Positions 26,642-36,800 of a stretch of 64,000 nucleotides of DNA are shown piece after piece. This stretch comes from Gavia stellata (Eukaryota; Chordata; Aves; Gaviiformes; Gaviidae), in NCBI RefSeq assembly GCF_030936135.1, contig NC_082603.1:12306880-12370879 (forward strand), given 5' to 3'. The notes beneath the pieces are model-generated. The model saw only the letters and a program-made list of their open reading frames with translations. It searched no databases and was not told where the DNA came from. The position numbers and the translations under genes are program-made. Position 1 is the stretch's first letter; every line of letters starts with the position of its first letter.

Positions 26642-27801
26642 ATTTTGATCCATGCAATAATAAAAGCTCTATCCAAAACTGGAGAAGCAATGGCATTCAT
26701 GTTCTACGTAAACTGGATATGGAGACTACAAAAAAGTGCAAACTGTCAGACTAGATGAAAATCCAAATGAATAGTTCCTTTTCAGATGAATTAGGCTGTA
26801 TGACAGATGCAACTGATGAGGAACAAGATGACTTACCTTATGATGGAGATGTAGGAATAACCTGTAAATACAATAATTCAGATAATTTCAATGACTGTAC
26901 TTGTACAAAAGGTATTTCTGATATTTTAAACTTAGTCTGTTCTGAAGATAACAAAAACATAAAAGCAACAGCAAATTATGAAACTCATCCACAGCCTGAA
27001 GAATTCTGCAGTAACCACAGAGGTGCCATAGGAACAACAGGAATTTCAGTGGAAATGCCTGGAAGTGAAGCCTCCTTTAAGGAATTACCTGTTGGTGGTT
27101 TTAGTAAACCAGATAGCAAAGAAGATCTAACTCACTCAAAAATATCCAATGTCCTTTTGCGTCATTTTTCTAAGGGAGAATTAATAAGCGCATGCCAGTT
27201 AATTGAATGCGAGACAATACCAGAGACATCCCTTACTGAAAGTATCGATGACACTGTGAACAAACCTGAGCCTTCAGAACATGTCAAAGGCCCTTTAGCG
27301 CATGAACAGTGTGCAACTAACTTTGAAGAATATGACTTAGAAAAGTATGAGGAAGTAAACACTGGTGATAAAAAGCAAACTTCGCTAAATCAAAATAGAT
27401 GTGTTTCAAGGAAAACTATTTCTTTTACTGATAAGTCTGGATGCAGACAAGAAAATTCACAATTGATTAATGAGAATGAAGATACACACATCTTTCAAAA
27501 CATGAAAGAAGAGAGCACCCCATTTAAGAAAACAGATTCGCCTCACAAGCTCAAATATGGCCAAGGTCAAGCTCCCTATGGCTTTCCTGACTTCTCCAAA
27601 GTTGCTTCAGAAGTTGAAGTACCAAAAAGAAGTGACAATATTAACTCAGTTCCTACAATTGAAAGAGCAAAATCCTTCCCTAATTTGCTAAGTAAATCAG
27701 TAATTGTGAACAACGTTCTAGAAAATAAGAACTATTTCGATTCTGCTGAAGTAGCGAATCGAGAAGAAATGAGCATTACAGAACTGTTGCAACAGCTAGA
27801 G
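26642..27801 (+). CDS. AKNAD1: AKNAD1 large first coding exon (coding from 26755)
   Basis: The acceptor TCATATTACAG ends at 26641. The ATG at 26755 follows directly on an in-frame TAG. A second Met at 26767 (MNSSFSDELG) is an alternative start. The exon encodes 349 codons to ITELLQQLE and ends in phase 0 at GAG/GTAATT. Diagnostic motifs are DDLPYDGDVG, KYGQGQAPYGFPDFSKVASE and RAKSFPNLL. Most of the exon is low-conservation, acidic and Ser/Thr/Asn-rich, as expected for this family. Confidence 0.92.
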
Positions 27802-30800
27802 GTAATTAAGATGCTTTAACAAATTCTTAATACTTGATAGAGTGATGTTTACTGTAAGAAGGTATTCCGTGTCCAGTAAAATCTAACATGACTAGTTCGT
27901 GCAGGCAGTCTATAGGTATCAGCGAGTATATCACTTTAGTTAACAATTGCTTTCACAAATAAAATTTTGTGAGACTGAATTTATATGGAACTTTCACTAC
28001 CAAGTATTTAATGATGCTCTGGAGTATTATTTGTGATTATAAAGCATCCTGTCAAATAATTAGGAAATCCAGTATAAATTGTTATTTCTAGTATTATATG
28101 CAAATGTTCAAATTCACCAGAAGTACTAAACTGAAAGTTTTTTAAAAAGTATTTTTTCATACTGTGCCTGTGCTTATGTTAAAGACATCTTTGCCTTTTT
28201 TCGCATCTTGACACTCTTCAACTATTTATACTGGTATTTATTGACGAGTCGATTATTTTTAGAGGATTTGTTTGACAACAGTATTTCTCTTATTGGGGTA
28301 AATTTCTTCTAGAGTTTGTTAGTAATTAGATAATCACTTTTCAATTTTATGCCCTGCCATGGAGTTCACTCACAGAGCTATGCAGATGCTTAAGTCCATT
28401 CCTAGATTTATATCTTTCAAAATAGTTTGAAATAGAACAAGTTTTAATAGATTTCCCTATTATTTCCTGGCTGCAAGCAAGACGCTGACACATCATGGTG
28501 ACACCCAGAATCGTATTGACCATCTGAGATTGAATCCTAAGGTAAATATCTCAAAATAGATTTTTTTTTTTTAATTCATTCTCCTTTATCTCTAGGACTA
28601 CGAATATTCCCCAAAACTATTTTGTCGCCTTCATATTGTACTTCCCATTTATACAAATCCTCTTTAGATTTTTCACAACATGGACCTGAAGTATTTACGC
28701 AATGAAACACTATACATATATCAAACTATAAACACAGAAAGTTATATGGTACTGTTACAATAAAGATTTCAATAGTATTAATAACTTGACCTGTGTATTT
28801 TATTTCTCAAATTTTTGTTTATGTCCACAAGTGTTCTATACGTTGTTTCTATAACCAAATTTCTCATTTTAACAGATACTTCCTCAGTCAGATTTTCCAA
28901 ATGCCAGCATTGCCATTTACTCAGGAGGCAAGTTTTTACGTTACATGCTGCTATTGCTATACCATCCACACGTGGTTTGTCTAAAGCAAGTAAATAAAAT
29001 TACAATAACTATGCCAATGACTATTTTATGTAATTTGATAGCACCTTTGGGCAGAAATTCCAATTGATTAATCTTATCTTGTATTGTGTAGGATTACAGT
29101 GTGGAACAACAGCATCAGCATTACCAGCAGCTGGTACAGTAGAAGCACACTGTCTAAATCCTGCTAATTTACTGCCAGAACTAACTCTAGGAGAAAAGAT
29201 GTCTCAAATACTAAAGGATCAGACAGATCAACTGATAAAAAAAGTAAAGAGCTCTGTTTCAATATGCACTTCTCACTGATGCTCAAATTGTATATTCATT
29301 TGGCATATTCGTTTTTAAAATCCCAAATAAAAGTCTAATATTGTGTCTTGAAGGTGGAAGACTTCTCTAAGCATATGACCCAAGAGACATTCCTTTTAGA
29401 AGACAACTATCTGGTAAATTAATTTATGTATTTTCAGTTATCTGAAATGCACTTTAAATGGATGTAGACTCACAATTTTTTGGCAAGATACTCCATGTTT
29501 TTCTCAAACAGATGTTTAAAAATACTCTTTTTCCTCAATCTCAGACTGAAATTAGGAGTTTAAGAGGCAAAAATGAAGGTGTTCAATAGGTGACTGAATT
29601 CTTAAATCTGTTTTAAGAATTACAACTCAAAAATAAGTGAAAGGCCTTAAGTTGCCAGTAAGTTATTAATTTTGACATGAAGGCTATCAGTTCAGAAGTC
29701 ATGGTTTAATATTTCACTTATACACAGTAGAGCAGCACAGAGTATTAGGTGGACATACAAGATGCAGTCCTGTTCCAATTCAGAGCAGTAGCAAAATTCT
29801 TACCAACAGCACTACAAATAGCACCTGGCTTACATAGCATAAGTAACTATCACTGTAGCTTGCTAAATCATAATGATATTTGCTATTGAATTATTTCTTA
29901 TTGGTGAAGGCATTAAATCAATTGAAAAGATACCTTGATGTCCTGGAAAGGAATTACTTAACAGCTAGAGAAAAGCACCGTAACTTACAGCTGCAGAACT
30001 ACAAGGACAAATCTATCAACGTTGGAGAGTTTGATCCTGAAAGGTTAGAAGATAAGTGCTAAGTAGTACATCAGTATGTTTTCCAGATTTTGAGTGTCTT
30101 ACAACCATTACTTCATTTAGCCATTAGAATTTTTCTGAAGTGAAAACATTATTTTAATGTTATATGTGGTAAGCTAGAAGTGATTTGGCCAAAATTTATC
30201 TTGGGCTTTACATATCCTAGTTATAAGTAGAATATCTAATTGATTAATTCAAGTTCTTAAAAGGGATTCAGTGAACTCCATTATTTTTTCCTATGAGAAG
30301 TGTACTGAAATGCCCAATATGGTTATTATAGTAAGAAATAAAATATCTTTATACAGGTTTCACTAACTGTGTATTGCAATTGGGTTTAGAAAGGTGGAAG
30401 GGGAAATATTTAGACTTGGCATGCTGCTTGAAGACATCCAAGAACAAACTGATGACAGCAAATGCAACTTGTCTTCTTTGCTTACTTCCTATGAATCTGA
30501 CCACTCATCATATTCTCTTTGTGAGGTAACTCAGTGAGTTTTATTATTTAAAGACAACATTATTCTGTTTTACTGATGCAAGTCTCAAGAACCTCAGTGT
30601 GGTAGTATGTTCTCCTCTAATAACAGAATGATGCTTTTAGATAGCATGTTACTTCAAAGGAAGTGTGGGTTTTTTCCATTAAATACTAACTTCATAATAA
30701 TTCATTAATTATAACACAAACCTAGGTATAAAACCACTGAATATTCTTAATCCCAGCTTCAAAAAAGCTTTTATTTCAGAATAAGAAAATATGAGCAGCT

Positions 30801-33800
30801 ACTTTAGCTTTTACAAAGCTGTCTTTGTTTTTGGGAATTAATCACTATCATTTAGTTGGAAGAAACATTGCTTTGTTTGTTCAAGATTCTTAACATGCAC
30901 AATTACTAGAAGACCAAACATTACTGTGCTATAGAAAATTGAGTTTACTGCTAAGTGTGGTAATATTTTGTCCTGGATCATAAATGCACAAAAAAATTCT
31001 TATGGCCTTCTACAAATCTACAGATAAGTATTATCAAATGCTTTCATAGTCTATGTTCTAGAAAACATTTTTCTCTGATCCCAAGTTAAAGACACTCAGA
31101 AAATGCTGGCTGGTAGAAGCCATGTACTTGCAATGCAATGATGCCATACTACAAGTATCTATGCTATGGTTACTTTATACAGAGCTCAGTAGTTTCAAAC
31201 ATTGCTGATCCTCCAGAAAGAAGAGGTATTGAAATTGCATTTCTTCACAAGAACAATGAGGAAGAAAAGAGTCAGACAACTGATGTAATCCCACAGACAA
31301 ATCAATTTTCTTTAGAAGGTGACAAGTGCAAGCTTTGTCTTCACATGTAAGTGAAAACTTTGAAACAGCTACTGAAGTTTTTATAAAAATTTACCTAAAA
31401 TTATTTGCTGACTATAGAAAATTGGGATGTCTGGAATCTCCGAAAGCAACAGGAATATTTCCAGAATAAAACTTCTACAGAATTCTGTAACTACATACCC
31501 AAGAATTCCTTCCAGCCTGGCATTCCTACCTTTCTGGGTCTTGTGGACCTCAAAGTACTTCTGAAGCCAAAACACTACCATCAGTTTCACTAGAAGTTAA
31601 GTCATACCTCTGTAGAAAATTCATTGCAACCACACAAATTCAGGATGTCAATGACTAGTCAAAGTACAGTGCCAGTAAAAAATTATTTGCCAATGATTGT
31701 GTGGTATTTTTAATTAAACAAGGGAGATATTTACTTAATTAGCCATCAAAACTTTGTGAAACAATTCTAGATACCATCTCTGCCCTCTTCAGGAGTATTT
31801 CATAGGTGTTAATCATCTCAGTGAGATTAGAAAAATAAAATAAATGGTTTCCCCTTAACCAATTTAGGTTACAAAAGAGAGCTGAATCAACTTCCAGAAC
31901 AGAAACAGAGTCTCTGGGAAAAGGAGGTCTGCTAGCAAACAAGCTTTCTTCCAACGTAATGGTATGAGATCTGTTTACATCCTTTTGGGGGTTTTTTAAA
32001 CTTACATTATCTTACTCAGCTTTGAGATCACACAACATCTTCCTCTTCAGTTTTTGCACAGCATGATGGCTCAGCTTTTGAGGTACTACACAATATAACA
32101 TCACTGAATTGGTTTCCAAAGGAGAAATTTAAGGAAAGACTCTCAAACATTTTTGGAATTGTAATAAAGTATGCTTCTCTCAGCAAAGACTTAAAGGCAG
32201 GCTAGTAAACACAGTTATTTGTTCAGAAAGCAAAAACCTACAAGCAATTGCTTGCCAACAAAAATATTTAATTTTAAGACATTGAGAGAAATTAATATAT
32301 GCTAATCCTTCTCAAAGCAACATGAAAACCTGTCTAATTACAACTTCACAGATGAAAATGTGCTCATATTTTGTCTAATCTGCTCTACAGTTATAATTGT
32401 AAATAGATAAATCAAATTGTAGAGTTGATGGCAACTAAAAGCAATATAAAAGTGATACGGAAATGATGCCACTGTTTATACTATCCTGTTTGATATGTAA
32501 TACTATTACAGATACACAGTAATATAAACAATCATATATAAATTTGTTTTGCCTTCTCTGTACAACAGAGATTCCTCTCACCTGAGGAAAAATATGCTGC
32601 TGAAGGTCTTGCATCCCATAGTCGGGGTACATTAAGTCAAAAATTTAATGCTGATGAAGAAAGTATGAAAGGGTAAGTGTATTACATGTTTTGGCTAGTC
32701 ATAGATGTGGTTTTCTACAGCTAAGGGAACAGATACATGTATGTACACTGATACGTCTCAGTACTAGACTCTGCCTGAAACAATGAATAATGTCTTTAAT
32801 ACATATAAACAAGAGGATGATCTGTTTTCAAATTTATCACCAGTTAATCACATAAGGTATGTGATATACCAGACCACTGGAGAAATGGCAAAACTCCCAT
32901 GCATTTTATTAAAGAGAGGATTATATTCATATTACAAAGTAGCCCATCTCAGTGGACCAGTATAAGGTTTATGGTGCTTAAATGGCACAGAGTTATTTCA
33001 ATAGTGTATTAAGAGAAAAGGCTTTGTCCTTGCTCTCTATTCAGCGATGCATGTCAGCATCCCGAATCAGGATGATTGCTAAGTGTTCAGCAATTAAAAA
33101 TATTTGAAATTAATCATTGTCATGAACTAATCTGGTGGCCCTCGAAGGAGAGCATATTGATACCTCTGCATATATTTCAAGTGTAAAGGTCAATCTGTAA
33201 AGTTTCATTTACAGAAATGTCAGCATGATAAAGTGTAATTCTACATGGGTTATTTTAGAGTTTGAAATTTTGGCAAATTAATTCTCTATCCAAAGCTAGA
33301 TCTTACAATTCATGCAGCGTAGATCACAATAATCTAAACACACTCTCAGATTATTTTACAGAGTAGATGTTAATATTTATCTAGTAAAACTCACCTAGAT
33401 TCTATTTTTTCCCTCTGGCATTTAAAGAAAGTTAGCTCAATCTTCTGATCATTATTTCCATGAATGTGTGGAAAATTTTTCAAATGACTTTGATGATACT
33501 GTATGCCCTAAGTTGAAAAGATCTATGTCATATAATGCAAACAAGGAACTTTGTTCTTGTTCTGTCAACAATATCTCAAATATTCCTCTGATTACCTAAA
33601 GGCAGCAAAATTAAAACCTTAATAGCTCTAAGTTACTAAGAAACCATATAATCCTTACCATTGGTAATATTTTGATGCAACATACGTGAACACATATAAA
33701 TACATAGGATTTCATACTACTTTGCTATTCAAAAATGTGATTATTAAGACCTCTACTTTTAAGCATTTTTAACAGCTCTGGTAAGTCAAGGTCCTTTTGT

Positions 33801-36800
33801 CAGAATGTGTCCTTTAACTAAAGGGGTCATTATTTTGCAATTGGTTAATTTTTAATTTAAGCTTCTACTTACCACCTTTTCAGATAATTGATACAGGCAG
33901 AGTTCTTTCTATGAGTAAATCTGATTTCTCCTCAACTAAGAAGTGATCAGACATTAATATAATATGCTTATAAGGCTCATCATAAAGGTATTAAGATACA
34001 ATTAAAATACCATTCTGTTTTCATGCTCTAAGAAATACAGACATCCAGGGAAGGAAAACTGGAACATGTTCACTCTTCATTCAGAGGAAACCAACTGATT
34101 TATCAGATACCAACCGGAGTAAGTAGTGATGGCATACAAAAGTCAGAACTGTGCTTATACCTACTATTGAATCCTCTTAAGAAATACATTCCTATCACGT
34201 CTCAGCAGCGTGAAAATTGTTTCATAGTCTTAACAGACGTTACTGCTTAGCACAGCACAAGACACTAAGAATAAAAAGGAGACTAAAGAGGACACTTAAG
34301 TCATACTCACTTTGGAAGTCTCAGTGACAGAGCAAAAGGCAACAAACAAACTGCAACAGAATTTCCAGATAGATACAAGCAAAAGAGTTTTAACTCTGAG
34401 TCTAGTCAAACACTGAAACGGTTTTCCCTAGAGAGGCTGTGGCATCCCCATTCCTTGGAGATATCAAAACTCAACTGGACAGGGTCCTAAGCAACTTCAT
34501 CTAACTTGGTCCTGCTTTGAGAGGGGATTGGGCCAGACTATCTCCAGAAGTCCTATCCAACCTGAATTACTCTATAATTCTAGTTTACATTTTTAGATAA
34601 GTTACCAAATACTACTGCTACTAACATTTTCAAAAATGTAAGTGGTGTGCACACAATGCTTCAATATTGCTTTTTCTCCTTATCATGTGCATTTATTTCA
34701 CATCTTAGGAGGAGTTTCCAAACTTGGTGACCGAAACATTTTATATCAGTACTTCCACTTTTAGTTTTTCGATTCAAATTTCTTATTCTGCATGAAAACA
34801 AAAGGAAAAAAGTTTACCTAAATCTCCAATCCATTCAGGGCTGACACAGACTGGAAATATTCTCCCTCCTTACTCCAGCTCCTAATAACATAATTTCACC
34901 GAATCCAAACAACAGCCCATACAGGCTACCGTGAGCTAGTTAAGTCAGCTGTGAAGTCATCCAAGACTCCAGCTCTTGGACATTCACTAAGAATGTCAGC
35001 ATTTGTTTCTGTCAGGGCACCCCAATTTTATCTTTCCACTGCAGAATACTTTGAAGCTGTTAATACCCAACAACTAAAAGAGAACTGTCATGAACTCAGT
35101 TTCTCAGTTCAGCATGAACTGTCCTGAACTCAGTTTCGTATGAATATGTAGGTTATTCTTACCTTTGGTCTACCTTTTGTCCTTGGCTTCTCTATGATAT
35201 CCTTCCACTTTAATATAATACACTAGGGCCATTATTGTTAGTATTGGTTTGTGCAATAGCTAAAGCAGTGCCGTACTAGAACCTCCCAAATTCTCGTCAC
35301 ATTCCTCTTATGCTGCATTGTTTTTGTAACACTTCAACTTGCAGAAATTTTAACCTTCAAAACAAGAACCTAAGGACAGGTAGATGGACAACTTAAGTTT
35401 TTTTAACAACAGTTCTGGGACTGGAAACAATGACGACTACAAAAAAAAAAATCTACATTTGTGACTTACAGTCTTTAAAGTTCAATCCCCACCTGTAAAA
35501 TGGAGGAAAAAGTACTTTCAAATTGCAGTACTATTAATGGCAGCGAAGGGCTCAGAAATTATGGTACTGAAAGCCAAATAATTACCTAGATACACAGGGC
35601 AAAATTTCCAGTATTTCAGACCTTTTAAATGTATTTTTGGGATTTTAGGCAGCAATTCAGAAGACATCTCAGCCTATGATTCTTTTAATGATTCACAAAG
35701 CGAGGAACATCTGAACTGCAAGACTGAAAGTTACAAAACATTCAATACAAGATTACGTGGAGAGAGAAAAGGTATAGTGATTGCAAAAATATTAAAGTCT
35801 ACACAAAAATCATCTTGCTTATAGTGTTTATTTTTCTAAACAACATGTCTTTATTTTCAGGACTTAGATGCAGATACCCTAGAGGAAGCAGAGATCAATT
35901 TAGACTCGGGAATTACGAAGACTCTATTCAGTCTCGTGCCCTATGTAGAAATAAAAGTTCCGGTTCATCCTGCAAGTATAATGTGTTACTGAAAATAATT
36001 ACCAATTGCGGGCTAGGTTTTAAGGGGCAGAAAGCCACACTGCACATATATCAGGCCAAATTTAGTTTAGTATAAGCAATCAGCAGCACTGTAGCTAAAT
36101 AGTGGATGTGTACAGATCTTGTAGAGCAAGATCAGTGAATCCAACTTTAACATAACTAGCCAAGTTTAATCCCCATGCATGAGAGCTTTAACCTTCTCTG
36201 GTTCCTTATGAGAGGATTCCCTTTCATATTTCATTTATGACAGGAAAATCTCATTTTGCAGTGCCATGTGGAAGAATATTGAAATTGAGCATTACTGTGC
36301 CAACTTCTTCAGTGCTAGCTGTTACCTAATGTAGTGTAAACAAATACTAAAGAAAATTCCAGCTCTACACTCAAATTGTGTGACATGCACCAAAGGGAAA
36401 GAAAGCCTATTTTAAAAAAAAAAGTTTAACATCAATTTTAAATTATAAATTTTCAAGTCACTTATCTCAGACTCCTGTCTCCATACTGCAAGAAGAAACT
36501 GCATGCAGAAAAATACAAATTTTCAACAGTGGGAAGAAAGTATAAATTAGCTACTTCTCTGTATAAATACTATAAAACTATAAATGAAAGTAGTATTCAT
36601 GTAATTATTAGGATTATGAGAGTCTGATTATTCTACACTTCCCCCTACAGTCTTTCACTGTATGAAAAGGTATATAAATCTGCATACCATTTGTCACAGA
36701 ACTAAATTCAACAGCAAACCCAAGAAGGTTAATCTGTCCTTATTTACAAGGAATCTTAAACATATTCAAGTTCTATTCAGCAGTGATAGTTACTTGATTT

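Noticed and set aside
28928-28988. Extending AKNAD1 exon 3 to the better-looking GT donor CAA/GTAAAT
   Set aside because: It is open but ends in phase 0, and the next exon in that phase reaches a stop within about 17 codons.
31405-31593. 62-codon ORF in an AKNAD1 intron
   Set aside because: The frame joining the previous exon hits a stop, and no donor follows. The exon at 31868 joins in phase instead.
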